From Novosphingobium sp. ST904 (lineage in GTDB: Bacteria > Pseudomonadota > Alphaproteobacteria > Sphingomonadales > Sphingomonadaceae), in contig NZ_LGJH01000151.1 in the NCBI RefSeq assembly GCF_001298105.1, positions 1 to 64,000 of the forward strand: 64,000 nucleotides of DNA. The letters run 5' to 3'. The position numbers were made by a program, and so were the translations under genes. Of the stretch, positions 32,284 through 42,121 are shown in pieces (the first letter of the stretch is position 1; each line of letters opens with the position of its first letter). The notes under the pieces are model-generated. The model searched no databases, was not told the DNA's origin, and saw nothing but the letters and a program-made list of their open reading frames with translations.

Positions 32284-32628
32284 TCATGGGAACACCAGGT
32301 CGAGATTGCGCCAGTCCTTGGTCGCCACGGCGCAGTTGCTGGCCCAGTCCGGCGAATAGTTGACGTGATCGGGCACCTGCACCGGCCAGAAGCAGGTGAC
32401 ATAGCAATCGTAGATGTCGCGCTCCACAGGCTGGCACAGGCCCGCCGTGCCGCCTCCGGCATCGACTTCCCAGCCGGGCGAGAACGACAGCGTGCAGCCC
32501 ATCGGCACGTGCGGGCGCGGCGCCTGCTGAAGAGCCACCACGTCTTCCTCGGTGGAGGCTTCGAGTGCCGGGGCCACCATGTCGTCGATCCGCTGCGCCT
32601 TGCGGTTGATCGGCTTCAAGTGCTTCAT
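32284..32628 (-). CDS. qhpC: Quinohemoprotein amine dehydrogenase gamma subunit (CTQ cofactor subunit)
   Basis: A 114-residue peptide with a leader of about 38 residues and no classical signal peptide. The mature part shows every residue needed for the known intrapeptide cross-links with exact spacing. These are Cys45-Glu54, Cys65-Asp71 and Cys79-Asp87 thioethers, and Cys75 with Trp81 for the cysteine tryptophylquinone. Visible motifs are GCTLSFSPGWEVDA, LCQPVERDIYDCYVTCFW and PVQVPD. QhpD makes the thioethers, QhpE cuts the leader and QhpF exports it. The start overlaps the qhpD stop (ATGA). Confidence 0.97.
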   Translation of the reverse strand: MKHLKPINRKAQRIDDMVAPALEASTEEDVVALQQAPRPHVPMGCTLSFSPGWEVDAGGGTAGLCQPVERDIYDCYVTCFWPVQVPDHVNYSPDWASNCAVATKDWRNLDLVFP

Positions 32629-34091
32629 GACAGGGCCTTTCGTGCCGCGAAAAGTTCCAGGAATTCAGGGTTTCGCGCGGCGACCGCGCCGTAGATCTTC
32701 AGGCAGCGATCGGTCCATTCGCGGATCCAGTCGCAATAGTGCAGGTTGGCGTGGCCGGTATCGCCGTAGCGCACGAAAGCCTCGTGATGGCAGCCACCCG
32801 CACAGAGCGGACGCGCCCAGCAACTCTGGCATTCGTACTTCGCGCCGACATGTCCGCGCGACAGGAAGTCCTCGCGCTTCTCGCTGTCGATGCCGCTGGA
32901 AATGTGGCCCAGCGTGTGGGTATCGGCATCGGTGAAGCGGTGGCAGGGAGACAGGTCGCCCGAAGGGCTGACGCCCAGCAGGCCGATACCGGCGCCGCAG
33001 GGGTGCGACTTGTTGACGCCCTGGATCAGTTCGCCGATCGTTTCCGAGACATTCGAAAAGCCGTGCATCTGCCCGCGCAGGGCATGTTCCAGCCATTCGT
33101 CCGCCAGGGCGTGGAAGCCCGCCAGCACCGTGCCCATGCCGCCGTCGTCAAGACCGTAGGCCTGATCGCCGGAATTGGTGACCGGCGCGAAGCCGACCTC
33201 GTGGAAGCCGATATCGTCCTTCAGGTGGCGGAAGATGCGGATCACGTCGGTGACACCTTCGGTCAGCGTCACGCGCGCGGTGATCGCGCGGGTCTTGTGC
33301 GTGGCGATCAGCTTGCGCAGGCGCGGCTCCATCACCGCATAGCTGCCCTTGCCGTTCTTGTAGACGCGGTGGCGATCCTGCAATTCGGGCGGACCGTCCA
33401 TCGAAACGGTGACGCCGACCTGCTGGTCCGAAAGGAACTGGATGATCTCATCCGTCAGCAGCGTGGCATTGGTGGTCAGGCTATAGGTGATCGCCCTGCC
33501 CTGCGCCGCGGCGCGCTCGTTGGCGTAGAGCACCACGTCGCGCAGCAGCTTGAAGTTCATCAGCGTCTCGCCGCCGAAGAAGGTGATGTGCACGGCCTTG
33601 CGACTGCCGGATTCCGCCAGCAGGAAATCGACCGACGACCTGGCCGTATCCAGCGTCATGAACTTCGGCTTGCCCGCAGGCGTGGCGATCTTGTCCGCGC
33701 CGAATTCGTAGCAGTAGGTGCAGGCGAGGTTGCACTGGTTGGTGACGTTGAGCACCAGCGCCTGAAGCGGAAAATCGGCCGGCGGGCTGGTGGGCACCGG
33801 CGCTTCAGCGGGAGCGATCCGGTCGGAGACGATCCCGCGCACATAGAGCAGTTCGCGGATCAGATCCTCCGCATCGGCCGCCGAATGGCCATGCGCGGTC
33901 AGCGCGGAAACCAGCTCTGCGTGCGACAGTTCCTCGCGGCGCAACCGGGCGATCACTGCCCGCGCGCCTTCGTCCAGCGCGAAGATCGCGCCCGCGCCGA
34001 CGAGATAGGCGAAGCCCTGCCCTTCGGCCTCGAACTCGTGCAGTTCGCCGATGCTGTAGCGTCCGGCCTTCAGCGATGTCATCGTGTTCAT
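32625..34091 (-). CDS. qhpD: Radical SAM/SPASM thioether-forming maturase QhpD
   Basis: An intact 488-residue protein. An N-terminal peptide-binding region precedes the radical SAM CxxxCxxC motif in NQCNLACTYCYEFG. The SAM-binding FFGGETLMNFKLL follows, with Cys-rich SPASM clusters towards the end (HPCGAGIGLLGVSPSG, SPCHRF, CQSCWARPLCAGGCHHE, and a last Cys in HYCDWI). QhpD forms the Cys-Asp/Glu thioether bonds in the gamma subunit. Its start overlaps the qhpA stop and its stop overlaps qhpC (both ATGA), so expression is tightly coupled. Confidence 0.96.
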   Translation of the reverse strand: MNTMTSLKAGRYSIGELHEFEAEGQGFAYLVGAGAIFALDEGARAVIARLRREELSHAELVSALTAHGHSAADAEDLIRELLYVRGIVSDRIAPAEAPVPTSPPADFPLQALVLNVTNQCNLACTYCYEFGADKIATPAGKPKFMTLDTARSSVDFLLAESGSRKAVHITFFGGETLMNFKLLRDVVLYANERAAAQGRAITYSLTTNATLLTDEIIQFLSDQQVGVTVSMDGPPELQDRHRVYKNGKGSYAVMEPRLRKLIATHKTRAITARVTLTEGVTDVIRIFRHLKDDIGFHEVGFAPVTNSGDQAYGLDDGGMGTVLAGFHALADEWLEHALRGQMHGFSNVSETIGELIQGVNKSHPCGAGIGLLGVSPSGDLSPCHRFTDADTHTLGHISSGIDSEKREDFLSRGHVGAKYECQSCWARPLCAGGCHHEAFVRYGDTGHANLHYCDWIREWTDRCLKIYGAVAARNPEFLELFAARKALS

Positions 34092-35892
34092 TGCGAGACC
34101 TCCGGCTGGTCCCAGCGCTTGTACGCGGGGACGGTGGTGACGAGATAGGCGCGCGCGGCGAGCGGCTTGCCGAACTTGTCCTTTTCGGACCGGGCGGTGG
34201 CGACCACCCAGACTTCGCCGTAATTGTTGCGCATGAAGTGGCGGGCCGGATTGGGCCCTTCCTCGCCGGGGGTGAAGAACCCGGCATTGTCGATCTTGCC
34301 GACGTAGCTGACATCGTCGTCGTAAGTGACGGTGCGGAACTCATCGAGCTTCCAGTCGGCATCGACGGTGCGGACCACGAAGTCGTCCGCCGTGCCCGGC
34401 TTGCCGTCGGCACCGGAAGACCAGCCTTGCGCCGCGAACTGCTCGTAGCCCTTGCCGTACTTGATGCCGCCAAGATGGGAGAGCGAGGTTTCCGGCGTGA
34501 CCTTCAGGTAATCGATCGTCCTGTAGACCGGCAGCGCCTTCTGGAGCACCGCGCCGCGCAGCGAAACGTCGCGCAGCCCCGGCATCGCATCGGCATCGGC
34601 ATCCACTGTCACCACCAGTTCGTTCGGGCTTGCCGAGGCGACCTTGCGCACCGTCACGCCGGCACCGAAATCGACTTCACCCGGGGTGAGGCCCGAAGGC
34701 AGGTCGCACCGTACAGGTGCACTTCTGCCCCCTTTGTACCCGTCTTGAGTGCCTCTGGAGCCGCAGCGGCAAGCACCGGTGCGCCCAGGGCGCGGGTCAG
34801 TTTCACGTCGAGCCCGAACTCGTGATATTCGCCCCAGTACCAGCGCCCTTCGGCGAAAGTCTGGTCGGGAGAGAACCACATCGTCTCGCGCAGGGTGCCG
34901 GTCATGTCGTCCGGCGCGCCAGAGCGGCGGAACCGCCGGTGGAGGTACCGCGCCACGAAAAGCCGGTATAGGCCAGCGCCGAACCCTTGCGGGTGAAGGT
35001 CTTCCCGGTATCGAGCGAGCGCAGGGTCGTGACGGCGGTGAACTCGTTCGAGCCGGGCTTGGGCTGGATCGTCATTTCGCCCACGAAGCGGCCCTGCCCG
35101 CGCAGAGAGGCGCTGACCGCCCATTTGCCGCCCAGCATCGGGGTGCGGATACGCGGCTGCCAGGCCGCCCATTCCGGCGTATGCAGCGGCGCCGCCTTGG
35201 CGAGATATTCGAGCGCGATCTTCGCGACTTTTTCGGGCTTCTTGTCGTCTTCGCCATCATCGTCCCCGGCATGGGCCGGGTCGGGTCGCTCGTAAGCCAT
35301 CTGCGCGGTTGGATAGAGCGACATGTGCATGTTCTGCAGCAGCGCCCATTCGCGCTTGCTGCGGCGGGAGGACATCGGCTGCGCAAAGGCATGGCAGCTT
35401 GCACAGGCCTGCCGCACCGCCTCGTTGGGGATGTTCGTCTCGTCAAGGATGCGGCGTTCGGCGAGGTACATGACCGAGCGGGCTTCCTCGGGCGCGAGGC
35501 CGTGCTGGGTGGAGAGATACTTCACCACCTGCCGCGCCTCTTCAGGCTCGATCGACAGGCCGTTGAGCTTGACCATGCGCTTGATGGCCTGAGACCAGCC
35601 CTCTGGCGTCGCGCGGATCCAGGAAATGCGGGAAAGATTGCCCTTGGCGTCCGGCGTGTGGCAAGTGCCGCACTTCTCCATGGTGAGCTGGTCGGTGACG
35701 GGAATGCCCGCCTCGCGCTCCACCCAGTCCGCCGGATCCTTGTCCGCCTCGACCTCGCCGCCGACCTGGGCGCCGACCACCATCGGCACGGTGCAGGCCC
35801 CCGCGAGCAACATCACCGCAAACGGAATGCGCCGCGCGCCGAGACCGCGCCACGCGCCGATGCGCGGCGGGATAAGCTTTCCTGCGTGACAT
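34088..35892 (-). CDS. qhpA: Quinohemoprotein amine dehydrogenase alpha subunit, diheme (two frameshifts)
   Basis: The alpha subunit carries two c-type hemes: EKCGTCHTPDAKG and QACASCHAFAQPM. Beta-sheet domains follow (GGKWAVSASLRGQGRFVGEMTI, GRWYWGEYHEFGLDV, PNELVVTVDADADAMPGLRD, ARAYLVTTVPAYKRWDQPEV). Frames break near 34934 and 34706; a lost base at each restores the chain. The 5' end is uncertain. GTG 35816 gives a signal segment without basic residues. The ATG at 35892 gives a better one (RIPFAVMMLLAGACTVPMVVGAQ) if one A in 35878-35880 is extra. QHNDH oxidises primary amines in the periplasm and passes electrons through these hemes to a soluble cytochrome or cupredoxin. Confidence 0.9.
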
Positions 35893-36120
35893 GCGGCGTC
35901 ATGGTCCGCACGGAATCTCTATCGCTGGGACCAGCCCGGCCGCCATGGATACGCGACGCGCTCATCTCTCGTCAGCCCCCTGTTGTTTGGGGAAATGCCC
36001 GATTCCCCTTATCTGTCGGAAGAAAACTGGACGACCTTCAAATTTTGGTCAAGCGTCAATTTTGTGCAGTTGCAAAATCTTCCGGCACCCCTGTTAGGAT
36101 CGGCGCCGGTGCAGCGGGAA

Positions 36121-36137
36121 TACGTCATTTACCCCGC
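36121..36137. promoter_or_regulatory. 17-bp regulon motif, site G (divergent copy)
   Basis: On the plus strand it reads TACGTCATTTACCCCGC, with 12 of 17 positions matching sites A and F. It lies about 230 bp upstream of qhpA, in the gap after the MFS gene. Confidence 0.45.
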
Positions 36138-36140
36138 CCG

Positions 36141-37378
36141 TCAGCCGAACGAGACAGCGAGTGCGAGGTCATTCTGCGGCTCGTCATGCTGTACCGCATC
36201 ATCGCGCGAAGGCTTCGCCCGGAACCCCGCGATCCCCAGCGCGAGGCAACCGGCGACAATGGCGAGGGCCGCCATGACCGGCAATCCGAGCGCGCCCATA
36301 AGCCATGTGGCGATGCCTCCCAGGACCGGACCCGCGATCATGCCGAGGCTGTGCGTGCAGGTGACGAAGCGGCGGAACAGCCGGTCCTCGCTCGCCCCCG
36401 AAGCGAGGCCGGACGTGCGCACGATGATTGCGGTGGAGCCGAGATTGAACAGCACGATCGCCAGCACGAAGGCCATGTCTCCGCCGCGAGCGCCGGCGAT
36501 CGGCGCCAGCAGCATCGCCCCCGCCACAAGGCCGCTGACGACGGGCGGAACTACCGGCTTCTCGCGCATGACGGCGAGTGCCGTCGCCGCACCCGCGATA
36601 GAGCCCATTGCCACGGCCCGCCCCACCACGTCCTCGCTGATCCGCCACTCGATCGCCAATGCGCCGGTAAAGGACCAGACCATCATCGTCGCGCAAATGA
36701 ATGCGAGCGCCGACGCCGCGTAGAGCCAGCCCTGCATTCCAACGGGTTGACGCTCCTCACCCGCCGGTGCGGCAGGGCATCTGGCCGGGGAAGAGCCGGG
36801 TACCGCCGCCCCGCCCAGTGCCGCCGGGAACAGCAGAAACGCCGCAGCACCGCGAGCGCCGCGAGGCAAAGTGTCATCAGCGCCATCCTCGGCCCGAGCA
36901 TGTCAGACACTATTGGGAGAAGCACCGCCACGACGGTGGAAATGACAAGCTGGAGCAGGAACACCGCGCCATAGGCGCCCGAGGGACGGTTCTGCGCGGC
37001 ACTTGCCATGGCATGCGTGTAAAGGAGGCCCATTGCCACGCCGTAGCCCGCGCGGATCGCCATGAGCGGCATGGCCGCGCCGACGTTTACGGTAGCCAGC
37101 CCCGCAACGAATGCCCCAAGCGCAGCGAGCACGAAGAGGCGGCCCGGCATATCGCGCGCGAACACCCATGCCGTTACCGAGCCGAGCGCCATGCCGCCCT
37201 GCGTCGCGCCGACGATCCAGCCATGCGATTCCGGCGGGACATGATGGGCCGCTGTCAACAGGGTGAGAAAGACCGGGTCGATACCCGGCTGAAGCAGAGC
37301 CAGCGACGCAACGGCGACGGCAGGCAGGACGAGACGATCACGAAAGCTGTGCGAACCCACGATAACCCCCTGTACCAT
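36141..37378 (-). CDS. Major facilitator superfamily transporter (frameshifted)
   Basis: About 410 residues in two frames, with some 12 membrane segments (VAVASLALLQPGIDPVFLTLL, HHVPPESHGWIVGATQGGMALGS, MALMTLCLAALA; then GWLYAASALAFICATMMVW, GMIAGPVLGGIATWLMGALG). The frames join near 36850-36880. The substrate is not evident. It lies upstream of qhpA on the same strand and downstream of a convergent-facing TetR gene; a role in amine or aldehyde movement is only a guess. Confidence 0.75.
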
Positions 37379-37450
37379 GGCACGATTGTCCGTGCCTTGG
37401 CCCCTCAGGTTACCTTTCCGCCCCGCGCCTCCCGATCGCGTCCGAGTCGA

Positions 37451-38116
37451 TCACGTCAGGGCGCTTGTCAGGCTGGCAATGTCACCGGGTTTCACATTTT
37501 TGACAAGGTGCACGAACCATTCGAGCGAGATCGCGGTGATTGCGGGCATCCGGGCCTTCCACGGCTTGTCGAAGCCGAGGAACGGCGTGGTGCCTTCCAT
37601 CGAAGCGCTTATGAACAGCGCCAGGGTGCGAACCTCATCCTCGCTCAGGTTCGGATTGAGCGGACGGATATGCTCGCTCAGAACGTCGTGGACCTTGCCG
37701 TAGAAGGCGTGGATCCGCTCGGCGATGAAGTCATTGTGATTGGCGAGGGCCCAGAGCTCGGTGAACAGGCGCGTGGTGCGCTTGGTCGAAATGTCGTCGA
37801 GACACATGGTGATGACCAGTCGCAGACGATCTTCGTCCGGGATTTCGGCCTGACGGACGTTCACTTCCAGCTTGGCATCGTAATGCGCCATGATGTCGTC
37901 CAGCAGGACCTGAACCAGCATTTCCTTGCGCGGGAAATGATAGCTGACGTTGCCCACCCGCAATCCGCAGGCGGCGGCAACGCGGCGGATCGTGAAAGCC
38001 GTTGCCCCCTCTTCGATCAGGACGCTGAGCGCCGCCTTGAGAATCGCGTCTACCGTCTCGGTGCCGCGTGCGTAGACACCGGGACGGGAAACGGAATCAC
38101 TGTCGATCTGGGCCAC
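37451..38116 (-). CDS. TetR-family transcriptional regulator
   Basis: A protein of 221 residues with a GTG start after AAGAGG. The N-terminal helix-turn-helix is DAILKAALSVLIEEGATAFTIRRVAAACGLRVGNVSYHFPRKEML in outline; the rest is a ligand-binding helical domain without informative motifs. Transcribed toward the MFS gene, 73 bp away, and divergent from cytochrome c copy 2. It may control either neighbour. Confidence 0.9.
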   Translation of the reverse strand: MAQIDSDSVSRPGVYARGTETVDAILKAALSVLIEEGATAFTIRRVAAACGLRVGNVSYHFPRKEMLVQVLLDDIMAHYDAKLEVNVRQAEIPDEDRLRLVITMCLDDISTKRTTRLFTELWALANHNDFIAERIHAFYGKVHDVLSEHIRPLNPNLSEDEVRTLALFISASMEGTTPFLGFDKPWKARMPAITAISLEWFVHLVKNVKPGDIASLTSALT

Positions 38117-38259
38117 GGACTACCTCTTGAATCACAATCGAGGCCGCAGCCAGGGCACTGGCGGCGGCACGAACGACGCAGTTGCAAGGACACCGCATCG
38201 GCCGGCCCCACGCTGATGAGACGGGGCGTTGCCGAGGCCTTGCGCCACGAACGCCCGCA

Positions 38260-38276
38260 TGGGGTAAATGACGCAT
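38260..38276. promoter_or_regulatory. 17-bp regulon motif, site H (divergent copy)
   Basis: The plus strand shows GGGGTAAATGACGCATA, sharing AAATGACGCATA with site C; read on the minus strand it resembles site G. It lies between the TetR gene and cytochrome c copy 2. Confidence 0.45.
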
Positions 38277-38340
38277 ACACGAAGGCAGCGACGACCGATA
38301 GGCACTCAGGTTTTTTCCATATCGGCCATCGATTTGGCAG

Positions 38341-38367
38341 CTTGACGAATACTGGATGATCGTCAAG
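38341..38367. promoter_or_regulatory. Perfect inverted repeat upstream of cytochrome c copy 2
   Basis: CTTGACGA (38341-38348) and TCGTCAAG (38360-38367) form an 8-bp perfect inverted repeat with an 11-bp spacer. It ends 19 bp before the start codon. It may be an operator for the divergent TetR regulator. Confidence 0.55.
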
Positions 38368-38386
38368 TATTGAAATCTCTCCCACC

Positions 38387-38869
38387 ATGACGGGAATGAT
38401 CCGCTCCATGAAAAGAATGCTCGCCGCGTCGCTCATTCCGGCGCTTTTCCTCGCCGCGCCCGCACTGTCGGCAGGGCCGCAGGTCTACGGCGCACGCTGC
38501 GCGATGTGCCACAAGGCCGATGGGACCGGCGCTCCCGGCCAGTTTCCACGCCTGAACGGCCGCGCCGCGCAGATCGCCGGATCGCCGGCGGGCCGTGCCT
38601 ATCTCGTCAAGGCCGTGCTGTTCGGCGTGACCGGCCCGATCACCGTGGACGGCCGGAAGATCGGCGGAATGATGCCGGCGATGGGCATGATGAAGGACCA
38701 GGACGTGGCAGACGTGCTCAACCACCTCGTGTCGCTGGGCAAGGGCGGCAAGCCGGTGAAACCGTTCACGCCAGCCGAGGTCAAGGCCGTGCGCGATGGG
38801 GGCAAGGTGCCGCCTGCGGCTGTCGGCAAGGAACATGTGGACCTCGCCGCCAGGGGCGTGATTCCCTGA
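38387..38869 (+). CDS. Small c-type cytochrome, copy 2
   Basis: An intact 160-residue monoheme cytochrome with signal peptide (MLAASLIPALFLAAPALSAG). The heme site is CAMCHKADGTG; a Met-rich stretch (GGMMPAMGMMKDQ) supplies the sixth ligand. It is a paralog of the disrupted copy at 10119-10622 and served to place that gene's frameshifts. The DPP4-like peptidase starts 105 bp downstream. Being near the QHNDH operon, it is a candidate electron acceptor for that enzyme (inference). Confidence 0.92.
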   Translation: MTGMIRSMKRMLAASLIPALFLAAPALSAGPQVYGARCAMCHKADGTGAPGQFPRLNGRAAQIAGSPAGRAYLVKAVLFGVTGPITVDGRKIGGMMPAMGMMKDQDVADVLNHLVSLGKGGKPVKPFTPAEVKAVRDGGKVPPAAVGKEHVDLAARGVIP

Positions 38870-38973
38870 ACCCGAAAAGCGGCGTCCGGCTCGCAGCGCT
38901 GGCACGGCGGCACTGTCGAAATCTGTGCCGCCCGTCTGGTCTGTCCCGCGCGGAGCGATTAGGCACAGTAGCG

Positions 38974-41243
38974 ATGTCCAGAATCGCCATGCTGATCGCC
39001 GCCCTGTGTGCCACAGTCCCCGTCGCTTCCATCCCCGCCGAGGCCGCTTCCGTGACCCAAAAATCTTCAGGGCAGCCCCCGGCTCCGGCCGCTCCGCAAC
39101 TCGATTTCGAGCGCGTCTTCGCCAGCCCCTCGCTTGACGGCCCGCAGCCGCGCGAGGTGAAGATCTCGCCCGACGGACGATATCTCACCCTGCTGCGCAA
39201 CCGCACCGAGGACCGCCAGCGCTACGACCTTTGGGGCTACGACCGCGAAAGCGGCGAATGGCGGATGCTGGTGGATTCGCTCAAGCTCGGCTCCAACCGC
39301 CCGCTGTCAGAAACGGAGAAGATGCAGCGCGAACGCAAGCGCGTGGGAGACCTCAAGGGCATCGTCGCCTATGGCTGGAGCGATGACGGCCGCTCGATCA
39401 TCGTCCCGCTGGACGGCGATCTCTATCTTGCCGGGCTGGACGGTTCGGTGCGGCGCCTCACCGATTCCCCTGAAGACGAACTGAATTCCGCGCTCAGCCC
39501 CGGCGGCAAATACCTTTCCTTCGTGCGGGACCAGCGGCTCTGGGTCGGCTCGCTCGAACAGGGCGCGCAGAAGCCCGTCACGCCGGAAGAAGGCGCAAAG
39601 ACCGTCCACTGGGGCGAGGCGGAATTCGTCGCCCAGGAAGAGATGGACCGCATGGCGGGCTACTGGTGGTCGCCCGACGACAGCCTTATCGCCGTGGAGC
39701 GATACGACGAAGCGCCGGTCAAGATCGTAACCCGCGCCGCGATCGGTGCCGAGGGCACCCGCACGTACGAGCAGCGCTACCCGGCCGCCGGAACACCCAA
39801 CGTGCTCGTCTCGCTCTTCGTGATGAAGCCCGACGGCAGCGGCAAGGTGCAGGTCGATCTCGGCAAGGAAACCGACATCTACGTTGCCCGCGTCAACTGG
39901 GCGCGTGACGGCAAGACGCTTTATGTCCAGCGGCAGGACCGCGCGCAGAGCCGGATCGACATGCTCGCGGTCGATCCCGATACCGGCAAGAGCCGCGTGC
40001 TCTTCACCGAAACGGCGGCACCGGAAAGCTGGATCAACCTGTCGAGCAATTACCGCTTCCTCAAGGACGGCAGCCTTGTCTGGTGGTCGGAGCGGGACGG
40101 TTACGGCCACCTCTACCACTTCGCTGGCGGCAAATGGCGCCAGCTGACCTCCGGACACTGGGCCGTGACCCGGCTCGTATCGGTCGATGAAGACCGCGGG
40201 CGATCCTCTTCACCGGCACGAAGGACGACGTGCTGGCCCCGCAGCTCTACGCCATCGACCTTGCCAAGCCGGGCGCGCCGCAGCGGCTGACGGAGAAAGG
40301 CTGGTTCAACGCCGCCGTTGCCAACAAGGACGGACGCACGCTGGTCGTCACCCGCTCCTCGCCCACCCAGCCTTCGCAAAGCTATGTGGCCGACGCCGAT
40401 GGCAAGCGGCTCGCCTGGGTGGAGGAAAACCGGCTGGACGGCGCGCATCCCTATGCGCCCTATCTTGCCGCGCACCGCACGCCCACCTTCGGCACCATCA
40501 AGGCCGAGGACGGCAGCGACCTGCACTGGCTGATGATCACGCCCAAGATGGAGCCCGGCAAGCGCTACCCGGTGTTCTTCGAACACTACGGCGGCCCGCA
40601 TAGCCAGCAGGTTGCGAGCCAGTGGCTGGGCGCCCTTCCGCAGGCCATCGTCGACAAGGGCTACATCTATTTCCGCATCGACAATCGCGGCAGCCCCAAT
40701 CGCGGCGTGGCGTTCGAAAGCCAGATTCGCCACAAGATGGGCACCGTGGAGGTGGCCGACCAGCGTTCGGGAGCGGTGTATCTCAAGTCCCTGGACTTCG
40801 TCGACCCGAAGAAGATCGCGACCTATGGCTGGTCCTACGGCGGCTACATGACGTTGAAGATGCTTCAGGCCGATCACGGCCTTTACGCGGCAGGCATCTC
40901 CGGCGCCCCGGTCACGAAGTGGGAGCTTTACGACACCCATTACACCGAACGGTACATGGGCGACCCGCGTCTTGTGCCGGAAGCCTACAAGGCCTCCGAC
41001 GCGATCGAGAACGCGGCGAAGATCAGCGATCCGCTGCTGCTGATCCACGGCATGTCGGACGACAACGTGGTGTTCGAAAACAGCACCGTGCTCATCTCCC
41101 GGCTGCAGGCCGAAGCGGTGCCCTTCGAGATGATGCTCTATCCCGGCTATACCCATGCGGTGAAGGGGCCGAAGATCAGCAAGCACGTCTGGGAAACGAT
41201 CTTCGCGTTTCTCGGCCGCCACGGCGTGACTGCGCCGCAGTAA
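38974..41243 (+). CDS. Dipeptidyl peptidase IV-like serine peptidase (S9 family, frameshifted)
   Basis: About 755 residues with a signal peptide (MLIAALCATVPVASIPAEAA). An N-terminal eight-bladed propeller domain (LSPGGKYLSFVRDQRLWVGSL, EYWWSPDD-like GYWWSPDDSLIAVERYDEAP, with a double-Glu-type region FVAQEEMDR) precedes an alpha/beta-hydrolase domain. The catalytic Ser is in GWSYGGYM; Asp is in LLIHGMSDDNVVF and His in YPGYTHAV. A lost G at 40198-40200 breaks the frame between DEDRG and AILFTGTKDD. DPP4-type enzymes remove Xaa-Pro dipeptides in the periplasm. Confidence 0.93.
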
Positions 41244-41262
41244 TCGCCGGAACCGTCAAAGT

Positions 41263-41287
41263 CGGCGGGGCCGGAAACGTGCCCCGC
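41263..41287. terminator. Hairpin between the DPP4-like gene and the next convergent gene
   Basis: GGCGGGG pairs with CCCCGCC around a ten-base loop. There is only TT after the stem, so activity is uncertain. Confidence 0.5.
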
Positions 41288-41294
41288 CTTGCCG

Positions 41295-41882
41295 TCAGGA
41301 ACCCTGCAGCAGGCGATAGGCCCCGCCCATGAGCTGCGTCACCTCGTCGCGGCTCAGCACATATTGCGGCTCGTAGCTCAGGCCGACCTGCCGCGAACGG
41401 CGCCAGTGATCCACGTAGAGCCCCTTGTCCTGTCCGAACACCGAATGGACATGGCGGGCGAGTTCGGGCGGGCAATCGCTGGAGTTGGCTGCACGGAAGA
41501 TCGCGATATCGGCGATGAAGGGGCCGACCATCACCCACAAGTGTCCGTTCCACTGTGGCTCGTCGTCGCCAAAAACGGCGGGTCCGTCAAACGGCAGGCG
41601 ATCCCCGTAGACGGGCTTGCCATCCACCGCGAGGGTTCCCGCAACGACATGGACCGGCGCGGCCAGATGGCGGTCGAGCTGCACTGCGAAGGCAGCGGTA
41701 AGATGAGCGGCATTGCCGCCAGGCGTCTTGGGGAAGACCTTCAGGAGTTCGACCGCCGTACCCGCAAGCTTCATCCGATCGGCATCGGCCAGTTCGTAGG
41801 CCTTGAACGCCTTCGCTTCCGGCCAGCCGTGGCGCGCCGCCACGAGAGTGCCGAGTTGCATGAGGTCTTTTGCTGCTGCCAT
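41295..41882 (-). CDS. Hypothetical protein, 195 aa
   Basis: I do not recognise this protein. It has no signal peptide or membrane helix. Noticeable segments are HGWPEAKAFKAYELADADRM, GNAAHLTAAFAVQLDRHL, GPFIADIAIFRAANSSDCPPELARH and EPQYVLSRDEVTQLMGGAYRLLQG. Codon use and GC content fit its neighbours. It is convergent with the DPP4-like gene and divergent from sulfotransferase 3. Confidence 0.7.
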   Translation of the reverse strand: MAAAKDLMQLGTLVAARHGWPEAKAFKAYELADADRMKLAGTAVELLKVFPKTPGGNAAHLTAAFAVQLDRHLAAPVHVVAGTLAVDGKPVYGDRLPFDGPAVFGDDEPQWNGHLWVMVGPFIADIAIFRAANSSDCPPELARHVHSVFGQDKGLYVDHWRRSRQVGLSYEPQYVLSRDEVTQLMGGAYRLLQGS

Positions 41883-42121
41883 TACGATTCCCAGGTGGTA
41901 CGCTCACCGCGAACGCCGGGGCGGGCCCATAGACCAGCAGGCGCGGCGCGCCAAGCCGCACGGCCATCCGGGTTTACCCGGCCTTCATCGCCCTGCCGAT
42001 CCCGCTACCCCGCCGGCGATGCCGCCGGCACGCCAATCGACGGCCACGGCGCTTTGCGTCATGTTCGGGAAACGGCCGGGCAAAGAACAGAAAGCCGGCT
42101 GCAAAACGGGGGAGAACAGGG

